From contig NZ_CP053660.1 in NCBI RefSeq assembly GCF_013177455.1, positions 682,001-746,000 of the forward strand: a DNA stretch of 64,000 nucleotides. Reading direction: 5' to 3'. The notes beneath the pieces are model-generated. The model did no database searches, was not told the DNA's origin, and saw nothing but the letters and a program-made list of their open reading frames with translations. The DNA comes from Nocardioides marmotae (lineage in GTDB: Bacteria > Actinomycetota > Actinomycetes > Propionibacteriales > Nocardioidaceae). The position numbers were made by a program, and so were the translations under genes. Positions 50,559-60,582 of this stretch are shown here, piece by piece. Numbering within the stretch: position 1 is the stretch's first letter; the number at the start of each line of letters is the position of its first letter.

Positions 50559-51413
50559 ATGACCGGCTCCTCGGGCGTGCTCGTCCTCGCTGCCACCCCG
50601 ATCGGGCGGGTGGCCGACGCGCCGCCCCGGCTGGCCGAGGAGCTCGCTTCCGCGGACGTGGTCGCCGCCGAGGACACCCGCCGCCTCAAGCGGCTGACCA
50701 CCGACCTCGGCGTGACGATCGGCGGCCGCGTCGTGTCGTACTTCGAAGGCAACGAGACCGCCCGCACCCCCGCCCTGCTCGAGGCGCTGCTCGCCGGCGA
50801 GCGGGTGCTGCTGGTGACCGACGCGGGGATGCCGAGCGTCTCGGACCCCGGCTACCGCCTCGTCGCCGCGGCCGTCGAGCACGACGTGCACGTCACCGCC
50901 GTGCCGGGCCCCTCCGCGGTGCTCACCGCGCTCGCGGTCTCCGGGCTGCCGGTCGACCGGTTCTGCTTCGAGGGGTTCCTGCCGCGCAAGGCGGGCGAGC
51001 GGGCGCGTCGGCTCGCCGGGCTGGCCGCGGAGGAGCGCACGATGGTCTTCTTCGAGGCCCCGCACCGCACCGAGGCCGCGCTGGCCGCGATGGCCGAGGC
51101 CTTCGGCGCGGACCGGGCCGCCGCGGTGTGCCGCGAGCTGACCAAGACCCACGAGGAGGTCCGCCGCGGACCGCTCGCCGAGCTGGTCGCCTGGGCCGCC
51201 GAGGGCGTGCGGGGCGAGGTGACCCTGGTGGTCGCCGGCGCCGTGCCGACCGCGCTCGTCGGCGACGACCCGGCCAGCCTGCGCGCGGCCGTCGCCGAGC
51301 GCGAGGCCGGCGGCACCACCCGCAAGGAGGCGATCGTGGAGGTGGCCCGCCTGGCGGGCGTGCCGAAGCGAGAGGTGTACGACCTGGTCCATCGGAAAGA
51401 GGGGAAGTCATGA
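50559..51413 (+). CDS. rsmI: 16S rRNA (cytidine(1402)-2'-O)-methyltransferase
   Basis: Tetrapyrrole-methylase-fold SAM enzyme of 284 aa that methylates the ribose of C1402 in 16S rRNA. Signature segments are GVLVLAATPIGRVADAP, VVAAEDTRRLKRL, LVTDAGMPSVSDPGY and VPGPSAVLTALAVSGLP; the C-terminus ends in a KREVYDLVHR tail. ATG 50559 is preferred because homology starts there; ATG 50547 would add four residues. The next gene overlaps its stop. Confidence 0.95.
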   Translation: MTGSSGVLVLAATPIGRVADAPPRLAEELASADVVAAEDTRRLKRLTTDLGVTIGGRVVSYFEGNETARTPALLEALLAGERVLLVTDAGMPSVSDPGYRLVAAAVEHDVHVTAVPGPSAVLTALAVSGLPVDRFCFEGFLPRKAGERARRLAGLAAEERTMVFFEAPHRTEAALAAMAEAFGADRAAAVCRELTKTHEEVRRGPLAELVAWAAEGVRGEVTLVVAGAVPTALVGDDPASLRAAVAEREAGGTTRKEAIVEVARLAGVPKREVYDLVHRKEGKS

Positions 51414-52252
51414 GCGCACGCCTGGAGCGGTTCCACCACGACGGCCTGACCTTCGACGTCCACGACAGCGGGCCCGAGGACGGCGACCCCGTCGTCCTGC
51501 TGCACGGCTTCCCCGAGCGGGCGACCAGCTGGCGCCACGTCGAGCCGCTGCTGCACGCGGCCGGCCTGCGGACCTACGCGATGGACCAGCGCGGCTACTC
51601 CCCGGGCGCACGGCCCGAGGGCCGGTCCAGCTACAAGGTCGAGCTGCTGGTGGGCGACGTCGAGGCGCTGGTGCGCATCATCGGCCGCCCGGTCCACCTC
51701 GTCGGCCACGACTGGGGCGCCAACGTCGCCTGGGCCCTCACCGGCCAGCACCCCGAGCTGATCCGCACGCTCACCGCGGTCTCGGTGCCGCACCCCGCGG
51801 CCTTCACCGCGGCGATGACCAGCTCCGACCAGGCCCTGCGCAGCTGGTACATGCTGCTCTTCCAGCTGCCCCGCGTCGCCGAGCTCAGCGCCCAGGTCGG
51901 CGGCGGCCGGGTCTTCGAGCGGTTCCTGCGCAACGCCGGGATGGATGAGGAGGACGTCGCCCGGGTCCACCGCGAGGTCGTCGAGGACGGCGCGCTGCCC
52001 CACGCGCTGGGGTGGTACCGCGGGCTGCCGCTCTCGGACCGCTCGGTCATGGGCCACTCGATCCAGGTGCCGACCACGATGGTGTGGAGCGACGGCGACG
52101 TCGCGCTCGCGCGCAAGGGCGTGGAGCTGACTGAGCGCTACTGCCGCAGCGACTACGAGCTCGTCGTCCTCGAGGGCGTCTCGCACTGGATCCCCACCCA
52201 CGCCCCCGAGGCGCTCGCCGAGGCGATCCTGGAGCGGGTGGCCGGCACGTGA
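51410..52252 (+). CDS. alpha/beta hydrolase, epoxide-hydrolase type
   Basis: Protein of 280 aa. The oxyanion motif is HGFPE, the nucleophile elbow GHDWGA carries an aspartate rather than a serine, and the catalytic histidine lies in GVSHWIPTHAPE near the end. The aspartate and HGFP combination marks the epoxide-hydrolase/haloalkane-dehalogenase branch. ATG 51410 overlaps the rsmI stop, and the tatD start overlaps its own stop, so it sits in a housekeeping operon where metG is often found. Natural substrate unknown. Confidence 0.87.
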   Translation: MSARLERFHHDGLTFDVHDSGPEDGDPVVLLHGFPERATSWRHVEPLLHAAGLRTYAMDQRGYSPGARPEGRSSYKVELLVGDVEALVRIIGRPVHLVGHDWGANVAWALTGQHPELIRTLTAVSVPHPAAFTAAMTSSDQALRSWYMLLFQLPRVAELSAQVGGGRVFERFLRNAGMDEEDVARVHREVVEDGALPHALGWYRGLPLSDRSVMGHSIQVPTTMVWSDGDVALARKGVELTERYCRSDYELVVLEGVSHWIPTHAPEALAEAILERVAGT

Positions 52253-53097
52253 GCCGAGCGCCCGACGAGCGGCCGCCGGCCCCCGACCCGCTGCCGGCGC
52301 CGGTCGTCGACAACCACTGCCACCTCGACATCACCCGCGACGGGGCCGCGGCCGACGTGCCCGCCGCGATCGCGGCGGCCGCCGCGGTCGGCGTCCCGCG
52401 GATCGTCCAGATCGGCTGCGACCTGCCCGGCGCGCGCTGGGCGGTCGAGGCGGCGGCGACGTACGACGCGCTGGTCGCGGGCGTCGCGCTGCACCCCAAC
52501 GAGGCGCCGCGGCTGGCCGAGCAGGGCACCGACCTCGACACCGCGATGGCCGAGATCGAGGCGCTCGCCGGCGCCCACCCGAAGGTCCGCGCGGTCGGGG
52601 AGACCGGGCTCGACCACTTCCGCACCGGCGAGGAGGGCCGCGCGGTGCAGGTGGAGTCGTTCCGCCGCCACATCGACCTGGCCAAGCGGCTCGACAAGAC
52701 CCTGGTCATCCACGACCGCGACGCCCACGAGGAGGTGCTCCGCGTGCTCGACGAGGAGGGGGCGCCCGAGCGCTGGGTGATGCACTGCTTCTCCGGCGAC
52801 GCCGCCTTCGCGCGCGCCTGCCTGGACCGCGGGGCCTACCTCTCCTTCGCCGGCACCGTGACGTTCAAGAACGCCCAGCCGCTGCGCGAGGCGCTCGTCG
52901 TCGCCCCGCGCGACCGGGTGCTGGTGGAGACCGACGCGCCGTACCTCACCCCGCACCCCTACCGCGGCCGGGTCAACGCCCCCGTCCTCGTCCCGATCAC
53001 CGTGCGCGCGATGGCCGAGGTCCGCGGCGAGGACCTCGAGGACCTCTGCATCGCCCTGGACGCCACCACCGAGGAGGCCTTCGGCGGCCCCTGGTGA
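52249..53097 (+). CDS. tatD: TatD-family metal-dependent DNase
   Basis: TIM-barrel hydrolase of 282 aa. The metal-binding motif HCHLD stands near the start (DNHCHLDI), followed by VGETGLDHF, a histidine in LVIHDRDAH, HCFSGD and the late aspartate in VETDAPYLTP. Members act as 3'-5' exonucleases in DNA repair and quality control. GTG 52249 overlaps the hydrolase stop. Its stop codon falls inside the first unit of an 11-bp repeat array. Confidence 0.94.
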   Translation: MSRAPDERPPAPDPLPAPVVDNHCHLDITRDGAAADVPAAIAAAAAVGVPRIVQIGCDLPGARWAVEAAATYDALVAGVALHPNEAPRLAEQGTDLDTAMAEIEALAGAHPKVRAVGETGLDHFRTGEEGRAVQVESFRRHIDLAKRLDKTLVIHDRDAHEEVLRVLDEEGAPERWVMHCFSGDAAFARACLDRGAYLSFAGTVTFKNAQPLREALVVAPRDRVLVETDAPYLTPHPYRGRVNAPVLVPITVRAMAEVRGEDLEDLCIALDATTEEAFGGPW

Positions 53098-53216
53098 CCC
53101 CGCCGAGACCCCGCCGAGACCCCGCCGAGACCCCGCCGAGACCCCGCCGAGTCGGCACTTCTGCCGCCTCGAGTCGGCACTTCTGGCGGCTCGAAACGGC
53201 ACTTCTGGACCCCGAG
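53096..53216 (+). repeat. composite tandem repeat array (11-bp then 22-bp units)
   Basis: Five exact copies of GACCCCGCCGA run from 53096 to 53150. Then three 22-bp units (53151, 53173, 53195) share GTCGGCACTTCTG, the third more diverged. The 372-bp gap 53098-53469 otherwise contains a possible promoter (TTGCGA 53266-53271, TGTGCT 53289-53294) and a GC-rich leader of about 170 nt before rpfB. Confidence 0.92.
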
Positions 53217-53469
53217 AGGACCCGAAAATCAGGCTGAGAGCCTCCCCACAACGGTGGACGAGGGTTTGCGAACACCCGCCGAGCCTGTTGTGCTGGGTGA
53301 CTGATGGCCGGGATCGGGAACGATCACGCCAGTGCGCGGGACGCGGACGACGAGGGGTGGGGAAGCCTTTCCGACGTCGCGACCCGGGCCCGACGGGGGC
53401 CGCTTCCGAGCGGCTCCGGGGGGTGCGCACGGCTGCCTGAGACCCGGGGAGTACGACGTTCGGAGAATC

Positions 53470-54627
53470 GTGCGTAGCAAGATCGCACACTGGGTGAGCC
53501 GGTCCAGCCGCAGCCGCCCCGTCCTCATGGTGCTCGCCGCCGTGGTCGCCCTGGCGGTCGCCGGGAGCACCCTGGGCTACTCGGCCCTCAGCAAGTCCGT
53601 GACCCTCAGCCTCGACGGTGAGGCGCAGGACGTCAGCTCGCTGGCCTCGACCGTGGAGGACGTCCTGGAGGACCAGGGCGTCGAGGTCTCGGCCCGCGAC
53701 CACGTCGCGCCCGGCCTCGAGGAGGAGGTGCGCGACGGGATGGAGATCTCCGTTCGCTTCGCCCGCCCCATCGAGCTCACCGTCGACGGCGACACCTCGA
53801 CCCACTGGGTGACCGCGACGCAGGTCGCCGGCGCCCTGGGCCAGATCGGCCGGGACTTCCGCGGCGCGGACCTCTCGGTCAGCCGCGGCGGCTCGATCGA
53901 CCGTGAGGGCCTGGCCCTCGAGGTCGTCACCCCCAAGAAGCTGAAGGTCAAGCTCGGCGCCAAGGACTGGAAGAAGCGCACCGTCACCGCGCTCACCGTC
54001 TCCGAGGCGCTCGAGGAGCTCGGCGTCAAGGTCGAGGGCCGCGACGAGACCAAGCCCGGCCTCGACGCCGAGATCGAGGACGGCGACCGGATCGTCTTCA
54101 CCGACGTCCGCGTCGTGAACCGCAAGGTCAAGGGCGAGCCGATCGGCTTCGAGACCACCCGGCGCGAGGACGACTCGATGCTCGAGGGTCGGACTGAGAC
54201 CGTCCGCGCCGGCCGTGAGGGCGCGCGCAACGTGACGTACCGCCTGACCTACCGCAACGGCGAGCTGGTCCGCCGGGTCGAGAAGTTGGCGAAGGTCACC
54301 CGTCGCCCGGTCGACGCGATCGTCAAGGTCGGCACCAAGGAGCCGGAGCCCGAGGCCCCGGTGGCGCCGAACTACGCCTCCGGCGGCACGGTCTGGGACG
54401 CCCTCGCCAAGTGCGAGTCCGGCGGCAACTGGGCCATCAACACCGGCAACGGCTACTACGGCGGCCTGCAGTTCTCGCTCGCGACGTGGCGGGCGTACGG
54501 CGGCCCCGGCTACCCCCACCAGCAGTCCCGCGAGACGCAGATCGCGATCGCCGAGAAGGTCCGCGCGGCGACCGGTGGGTACGGCTCCTGGCCCCACTGC
54601 TCACAGTCGCTCGGGCTGCCTCAGTAA
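53470..54627 (+). CDS. rpfB: resuscitation-promoting factor, RpfB type
   Basis: Secreted or anchored peptidoglycan hydrolase of 385 aa. An N-terminal membrane anchor or signal (residues about 20-40, [20 protein letters not shown]) is followed by three DUF348 modules, each with VSEALxxLGVxVxxxD-like repeats. Then come a G5 domain ([26 protein letters not shown]) and the lysozyme-like Rpf domain ([19 protein letters not shown], catalytic Glu after KC). The conserved disulfide pair is present (AKCESG; PHCSQS). GTG 53470 has GGAG upstream. The long leader suggests post-transcriptional control. Confidence 0.94.
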   Translation: MRSKIAHWVSRSSRSRPVLMVLAAVVALAVAGSTLGYSALSKSVTLSLDGEAQDVSSLASTVEDVLEDQGVEVSARDHVAPGLEEEVRDGMEISVRFARPIELTVDGDTSTHWVTATQVAGALGQIGRDFRGADLSVSRGGSIDREGLALEVVTPKKLKVKLGAKDWKKRTVTALTVSEALEELGVKVEGRDETKPGLDAEIEDGDRIVFTDVRVVNRKVKGEPIGFETTRREDDSMLEGRTETVRAGREGARNVTYRLTYRNGELVRRVEKLAKVTRRPVDAIVKVGTKEPEPEAPVAPNYASGGTVWDALAKCESGGNWAINTGNGYYGGLQFSLATWRAYGGPGYPHQQSRETQIAIAEKVRAATGGYGSWPHCSQSLGLPQ

Positions 54628-54630
54628 CCT
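54625..54630 (+). promoter_or_regulatory. -10 box of leaderless rsmA
   Basis: TAACCT overlaps the rpfB stop (TAA at 54625-54627) and ends 7 nt before ATG 54638; there is no ribosome binding site. rsmA would have its own leaderless transcript besides any read-through from rpfB. Confidence 0.6.
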
Positions 54631-54637
54631 GAGCGCC

Positions 54638-55513
54638 ATGTCTGACACCTCCGCCGGTCCGAGGCTCCTCGGGCCGGCGGACGTGCGTTCCCTCGCCGCG
54701 GCCCTCGACCTCCGCCCGACCAAGCAACGCGGGCAGAACTTCGTCATCGACGCCAACACCGTGCGCCGCATCGTCCGGGAGTCCGCGATCACCGCCGACG
54801 ACGTCGTCCTCGAGGTCGGCCCCGGCCTCGGCTCGCTGACCCTGGCGCTGCTCGAGGTCGCCGGCCGCGTGATCGCGATCGAGCTCGACGAGCGGCTCGC
54901 CGACGCGCTGCCGGCGACGATCCGCGAGCACGCGCCGGCCCAGGCCGACCGGTTCGAGGTCGTCCTCGCCGACGCGATGCGCGTGACCGAGCTCCCCGGG
55001 CCGCCGCCGACGGCGCTGGTGGCCAACCTGCCGTACAACGTCTCGGTCCCCGTCCTGCTGCACCTGCTCGCGCTGCTGCCCTCGCTGGAGCGCGGCCTGG
55101 TGATGGTGCAGGCCGAGGTCGCCGACCGGCTGGCGGCCAAGCCCGGCTCCAAGGTGTACGGCGTCCCGTCGGTCAAGGCCGCCTGGTACGCCGAGGTCCG
55201 CCGCGCCGGCTCGATCGGCCGCAACGTCTTCTGGCCGGCGCCCAACGTCGACTCGGGCCTGGTCGCCTGGGTCCGGCGCGACCCGCCGACGACCACCGCG
55301 ACGCGCGAGCAGGTCTTCGCCGTCATCGACGCGGCCTTCGCCCAGCGGCGCAAGGCGCTCCGCGGCGTGCTGCGCGGGCTGGCCGGCTCGGCCGAGGCCG
55401 TCGACGTCGCGCTCCGGCACGCCGGGGTCGACCCGCTGGCGCGCGGGGAGTCGCTGGCCGTCGAGGACTTCGCCCGGATCGCCGAGGCCCTGCCCGGGGC
55501 GGGGGGCGCGTGA
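54638..55513 (+). CDS. rsmA: 16S rRNA dimethyladenosine transferase
   Basis: KsgA/RsmA of 291 aa, dimethylating A1518 and A1519 of 16S rRNA. Key segments are [18 protein letters not shown], the SAM motif [26 protein letters not shown] and the catalytic motif NLPYN. The C-terminal helical domain with [17 protein letters not shown] is normal. The ispE start overlaps its stop, the common rsmA-ispE arrangement of Actinobacteria. Confidence 0.96.
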   Translation: MSDTSAGPRLLGPADVRSLAAALDLRPTKQRGQNFVIDANTVRRIVRESAITADDVVLEVGPGLGSLTLALLEVAGRVIAIELDERLADALPATIREHAPAQADRFEVVLADAMRVTELPGPPPTALVANLPYNVSVPVLLHLLALLPSLERGLVMVQAEVADRLAAKPGSKVYGVPSVKAAWYAEVRRAGSIGRNVFWPAPNVDSGLVAWVRRDPPTTTATREQVFAVIDAAFAQRRKALRGVLRGLAGSAEAVDVALRHAGVDPLARGESLAVEDFARIAEALPGAGGA

Positions 55514-56427
55514 GCACGCTGACCAGCGCGGTGACCGTCCGCGCCCCCGCGAAGATCAACCTCCACCTCGGTGTCGGCGCGCCCCGCCCGGACGGCTTCC
55601 ACCCCCTGACGACCGTCTACCACGCCGTCGGGCTGTGCGACGACGTCACCGCGACCCTGGCCGACGGCTGGGGCGTCTCGATGGCGCTGCCGCACTGGAT
55701 CGACGCCGACGACCTCCCCGCGGACGGCGAGAACATCGTCGACCGCGCCGCCACGCTGCTCGCCGCCCACCACGGGATCCGCGTCTCCGGGCTGGTCTCG
55801 GTGGTCAAGGCGATCCCGGTCGCCGGCGGGATGGCGGGCGGCTCCGCGGACGCCGCGGCGGCCCTCGTGGCGCTCGACCGCGTCTGGGACCTCCGCACCC
55901 CTGATGAGGACCTGCTCGCCATCGCCGCCCAGCTCGGCAGCGACGTGCCCTTCGCCCTGCTCGGCGGCACCGCCCTCGGCACCGGCCGCGGCGAGCTCGT
56001 CGAGCCGGTCGCCGACCACGGCACCTGGTGGTGGGTGGTGGTCCCCTCCCAGGAGGGCCTGTCCACGCCCGCGGTCTACCGCCACTTCGACGCGATGTTC
56101 CCCGACGCCGCGCCCGAGCCGTGCGGCGCGGACGCGCTGCTCGCCGCGCTCGCCACCCGGGACCCGCACCGGCTGGCCGACGTGCTCCACAACGACCTGC
56201 AGCTGCCCGCGATCGACCTGCGCCCCGACCTCGGCGAGCTCATCGACCGCGGGCAGGGCGTGGGTGCCCTCCGCGGGCTCGTGTCGGGGTCCGGCCCGAC
56301 GTGCGTGTTCCTCTGCGAGTCAGCCGACCACGCCCGGTCGGTCGCCGCAGCCCTCGAGCAGGACCACCCCCGGGTCCTGGTCGCCAACGGACCGGTGGCC
56401 GGCGCCCACCTGGTGGAGTACGCCTGA
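55510..56427 (+). CDS. ispE: 4-diphosphocytidyl-2-C-methyl-D-erythritol kinase
   Basis: GHMP kinase of 305 aa in the MEP isoprenoid pathway. The opening [24 protein letters not shown] and the ATP-binding glycine-rich motif [17 protein letters not shown] are diagnostic, as is the C-terminal [13 protein letters not shown] 55510 overlaps rsmA. Housekeeping gene; expression probably coupled to rsmA. Confidence 0.96.
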   Translation: MSTLTSAVTVRAPAKINLHLGVGAPRPDGFHPLTTVYHAVGLCDDVTATLADGWGVSMALPHWIDADDLPADGENIVDRAATLLAAHHGIRVSGLVSVVKAIPVAGGMAGGSADAAAALVALDRVWDLRTPDEDLLAIAAQLGSDVPFALLGGTALGTGRGELVEPVADHGTWWWVVVPSQEGLSTPAVYRHFDAMFPDAAPEPCGADALLAALATRDPHRLADVLHNDLQLPAIDLRPDLGELIDRGQGVGALRGLVSGSGPTCVFLCESADHARSVAAALEQDHPRVLVANGPVAGAHLVEYA

Positions 56428-56431
56428 TCCC

Positions 56432-58210
<1,779 letters not shown>

Positions 58211-58231
58211 GCCCGCCCGCCGGCCTACGCC

Positions 58232-58717
58232 TCAGGCGAAGGGCGCGAGCAGCCGACGCAGCAGGTCGGCCAGCTGGTGCCGCTCGGCCGGCGGCAGGTC
58301 GGCGAGCAGGCCCTGCTCGGCGCGGAGCAGCGCGGTGAACGCGCCGTCGACGGCGGTCTTGCCCTCGGCGGTGAGCCGCACGATCACCCCGCGCCGGTCG
58401 TCGGGGTCGGGGTAGCGCTCGACCAGGCCGCGCGCGGCGAGCCGGTCGACCCGGTTGGTCATCGTCCCGCTCGTCACGAGCGTCTCGCGCAGGAGCCGGC
58501 CGGGGGAGAGCTCGTACGGCGCGCCCGCGCGGCGCAGCGCGGCGAGGACGTCGAACTCCCAGGTCTCGATGCCGTGCTCGGTGAAGGCCTGGCGTCGGGC
58601 GAGGTCGAGGTGGCGGGCCAGCCGCGAGATCCGGCTGAAGACCGCGACGGCGTCGAAGTCGAGATCGGGGCGCTCGCGCGCCCACGCCTCGACCAGCTCG
58701 TCGACCTCGTCCTGCAT
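58232..58717 (-). CDS. MarR-family transcriptional regulator
   Basis: Winged-helix regulator of 161 aa. The DNA-binding part contains LSPGRLLRETLVTSGTMTNRVDRLAARGLVERYPDPDDRRG, flanked by dimerisation helices. ATG 58717 is 6 nt from a TACAGT box on the same strand (58724-58729), predicting a leaderless mRNA. Divergent from the methyltransferase gene with a perfect palindrome between them, so it probably represses both. It has no cysteine, so OhrR-type thiol sensing is unlikely. Confidence 0.9.
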   Translation of the reverse strand: MQDEVDELVEAWARERPDLDFDAVAVFSRISRLARHLDLARRQAFTEHGIETWEFDVLAALRRAGAPYELSPGRLLRETLVTSGTMTNRVDRLAARGLVERYPDPDDRRGVIVRLTAEGKTAVDGAFTALLRAEQGLLADLPPAERHQLADLLRRLLAPFA

Positions 58718-58723
58718 GCGAGA

Positions 58724-58761
58724 ACTGTAGCGGAGGTCGAGAATCTTGACGTCAAGATAAT
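58724..58761. promoter_or_regulatory. divergent promoters around a 16-bp palindrome (MarR operator)
   Basis: ATCTTGACGTCAAGAT (58743-58758) is a perfect palindrome. Its right end overlaps GATAAT (58756-58761), a -10 for the methyltransferase gene, and its left end is 13 bp from the minus-strand TACAGT (58724-58729) of the marR gene. Binding would block both promoters. Confidence 0.7.
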
Positions 58762-58780
58762 TCGGGAGCACGCTGGGCCC

Positions 58781-59563
58781 ATGACCACACCGCACCGTTG
58801 GGACCCCGACCGCTACCTGGCCTACGCCGACGAGCGCGGCCGCCCGTTCCTCGACCTGCTCGCCCGGGTCGGCGCCACCGATCCGCGCACGGTGGTCGAC
58901 CTCGGCTGCGGGCCGGGCAACCTCACCGCGCTGCTGCGCGAGCGCTGGCCGGCTGCCGACGTGCACGGCCTCGACGCGAGCCCCGAGATGGTCGCCCGGG
59001 CGCGTGAGCGCGGCGACGGCGTGCGGTACGACGTGGGCGACCTGCGCGCGTGGCGACCGGACGCCCCGGTCGACGTGCTGGTCTCGAACGCGACGCTCCA
59101 GTGGCTGCCCGAGCACCTCGACCTGCTGCCGCGGCTGCTCGACCAGGTGGCCGACGGCGGCTGGCTGGCCTTCCAGGTCCCCGGCAACTTCGAGGGGCCC
59201 AGCCACACCCTCCGCCGCGAGCTCGCCGCGGAGGAGCCGTACGCCGCCCACACCCGCGGCGTCGCGGTGCCCGACAGCCACGACCCGGCGACGTACCTCG
59301 ACCTCCTCGCGGGGCTCGGCTGCGAGGTCGACGCCTGGGAGACGACGTACCTGCACGTGCTGCGCGGCCCCGACCCGGTCTTCGCCTGGGTCTCCGGCAC
59401 CGGCGCCCGCCCGACGCTCCAGGCGCTGCCCGACGACCTGCGGGAGCGGTTCGAGGAGGAGTTCAAGGCGCGGTTGCGGGCGGCGTACCCGCCCGGGCCG
59501 CGGGGCGTGGTGCTGCCCTTCCGTCGGGTCTTCGTGGTCGCGCGGAAGGCGGGGGTGCGCTGA
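58781..59563 (+). CDS. tam: trans-aconitate 2-methyltransferase
   Basis: SAM-dependent methyltransferase of 260 aa. Motif I is VVDLGCGPGNLTALL; further family segments are WDPDRYLAYADERGRPF at the start, NATLQWLPEH and FQVPGNFEGPSHTLRR. It methylates trans-aconitate, a spontaneous by-product that inhibits aconitase. ATG 58781 follows a short leader. Its stop overlaps the VOC gene start. Control by the divergent MarR protein is likely, an unusual link for tam. Confidence 0.88.
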   Translation: MTTPHRWDPDRYLAYADERGRPFLDLLARVGATDPRTVVDLGCGPGNLTALLRERWPAADVHGLDASPEMVARARERGDGVRYDVGDLRAWRPDAPVDVLVSNATLQWLPEHLDLLPRLLDQVADGGWLAFQVPGNFEGPSHTLRRELAAEEPYAAHTRGVAVPDSHDPATYLDLLAGLGCEVDAWETTYLHVLRGPDPVFAWVSGTGARPTLQALPDDLRERFEEEFKARLRAAYPPGPRGVVLPFRRVFVVARKAGVR

Positions 59564-59964
59564 TGCGGCTCCACCACGTGCAGGTCGCCTGCCCGGTCGG
59601 CGGCGAGGACGCCGCGCGCCGGTTCTGGCGCGACGGGCTCGGGATGGTCGAGGTGCCCAAGCCGCCGGACCTCGCCGGCCGCGGCGGGGCGTGGTTCCGG
59701 GCGGTGGGGGAGGGCGGCGCTGAGGTTGGTGCGGAGGTTGGCGCGGAGATCCACGTCGGCGTCGAGGAGCCGTTCGCGCCCGCGCGGAAGGCCCACCCCG
59801 CCCTGGTGGTGGGCGACGCGGCCGAGCTCGAGCGGCTCGGGGGCTCGCTGGAGGCGGCCGGCTTCGCGGTGGACTGGGCCGAGCGGCACACCTTCCCGGC
59901 CTACCAGCGCTTCCACACCCGCGACGCCCACGGCAACCGCGTGGAGGTGCTCGCGCCGGCGTAA
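59563..59964 (+). CDS. VOC/glyoxalase-superfamily protein
   Basis: Small protein of 133 aa with the beta-alpha-beta-beta-beta repeat of the vicinal-oxygen-chelate fold. It opens with RLHHVQVACPVGGEDAARRFWRDGLGM and ends with FHTRDAHGNRVEVLAPA, placing a histidine early and a glutamate late as in metal-binding members. A short in-frame repeat (GAEVGAEVGAEI) lies in the middle. ATG 59563 overlaps the tam stop, so it is part of the MarR-controlled unit. Activity not predictable. Confidence 0.8.
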   Translation: MRLHHVQVACPVGGEDAARRFWRDGLGMVEVPKPPDLAGRGGAWFRAVGEGGAEVGAEVGAEIHVGVEEPFAPARKAHPALVVGDAAELERLGGSLEAAGFAVDWAERHTFPAYQRFHTRDAHGNRVEVLAPA

Positions 59965-60074
59965 CCCCGTCCGGGGCTGCGGCGTTGTCCAGTCACCGGC
60001 GGGCGAACCCCCGCCTGCCCGGGGCGGGGGCTCGGCCCCGGCGACCCTGCACCGCACCCGTGGAAGGCCTCGTC

Positions 60075-60437
60075 GTGAACGACCTCGACCGCCGGGGCGA
60101 GCCGTACGCCGGCTCGTCCTCGTCCTCGTCCCCGTCGCCGTCCCCGTCGCCCGAGCCGGGCGTCGCGCTCGTGCCCGCCGTGCAGGAGGTGGACCTGACC
60201 CCCGTGGTCAACCGGGTCAAGCGCGCCCAGGGCCAGCTCGGCGGCGTGCTCCGGATGATCGAGGAGGGCCGCGACGTCGAGGCGGTCGTCCACCAGCTCA
60301 AGGCGGTCTCCCGCGCCGTGGACCGCGCCGGCTTCGCTCTCGTCGCGGCCGAGCTGCGCCAGAGCGTCGTCGACGGCGCCGACGTCGGCGAGCCGGAGCT
60401 GGCCAAGCTGGAGAAGTTCTTCCTCTCGCTGGCCTGA
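60075..60437 (+). CDS. CsoR/FrmR (DUF156) family protein lacking cysteine
   Basis: Protein of 120 aa. After a low-complexity tail of serine and alternating Ser-Pro (residues about 14-26) comes the DUF156 all-helical fold: VVNRVKRAQGQLGGVLRMIEEGRDVEAVVHQLKAVSRAVDRAGFALV. Family members are tetrameric repressors sensing Cu(I), Ni, formaldehyde or persulfide through conserved Cys and His residues. Here the first Cys position is a valine, the distal His/Cys pair is replaced in AELRQSV, and the whole protein has no cysteine. GTG 60075 is supported by GGAAGG 7 nt upstream. The ligand must differ, or sensing is lost. Confidence 0.82.
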   Translation: MNDLDRRGEPYAGSSSSSSPSPSPSPEPGVALVPAVQEVDLTPVVNRVKRAQGQLGGVLRMIEEGRDVEAVVHQLKAVSRAVDRAGFALVAAELRQSVVDGADVGEPELAKLEKFFLSLA

Positions 60438-60469
60438 TCCGCCGGCCTCCGCGCGGCCCGGCCGCCCTT

Positions 60470-60537
60470 GTAACGGACCGTTCGCCGCTCCATCTGCACG
60501 CTGCAACGTGCAGGAAGAGCGGCGAACGTTGCGTTAC
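60470..60537. repeat. 68-bp nested symmetric palindrome
   Basis: Three stems nest with exactly symmetric 4-nt internal loops: 60470-60475 with 60532-60537 (6 bp), 60480-60489 with 60518-60527 (10 bp) and 60494-60500 with 60507-60513 (7 bp), around loop CTGCAA. It stands between the CsoR-type gene and the thioesterase promoter and could work as a bidirectional terminator or as a protein-binding or mobile repeat element. Confidence 0.85.
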
Positions 60538-60557
60538 ATGCCCCGCGGCCAACCCGA

Positions 60558-60575
60558 GTTACCGTCCGGTAACGT
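60558..60575 (+). promoter_or_regulatory. palindromic operator overlapping a leaderless promoter
   Basis: GTTACCGTCCGGTAAC (60558-60573) has perfect 7-bp arms and resembles TetR-type fatty-acid-regulator sites. It overlaps TAACGT (60570-60575), a -10 that ends 7 nt before ATG 60583. Confidence 0.6.
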
Positions 60576-60582
60576 CGGCCCC

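Noticed and set aside
53096..53216. CRISPR or attachment-site array
   Set aside because: Units are directly abutting and too short, and there is no integrase or tRNA gene in the window.
53298..53469. Possible c-di-AMP (ydaO-type) riboswitch before rpfB
   Set aside because: Position and leader length would fit, since rpf genes of Actinobacteria often carry one, but the conserved ydaO sequence blocks could not be recognised in the leader. A covariance-model search would decide.
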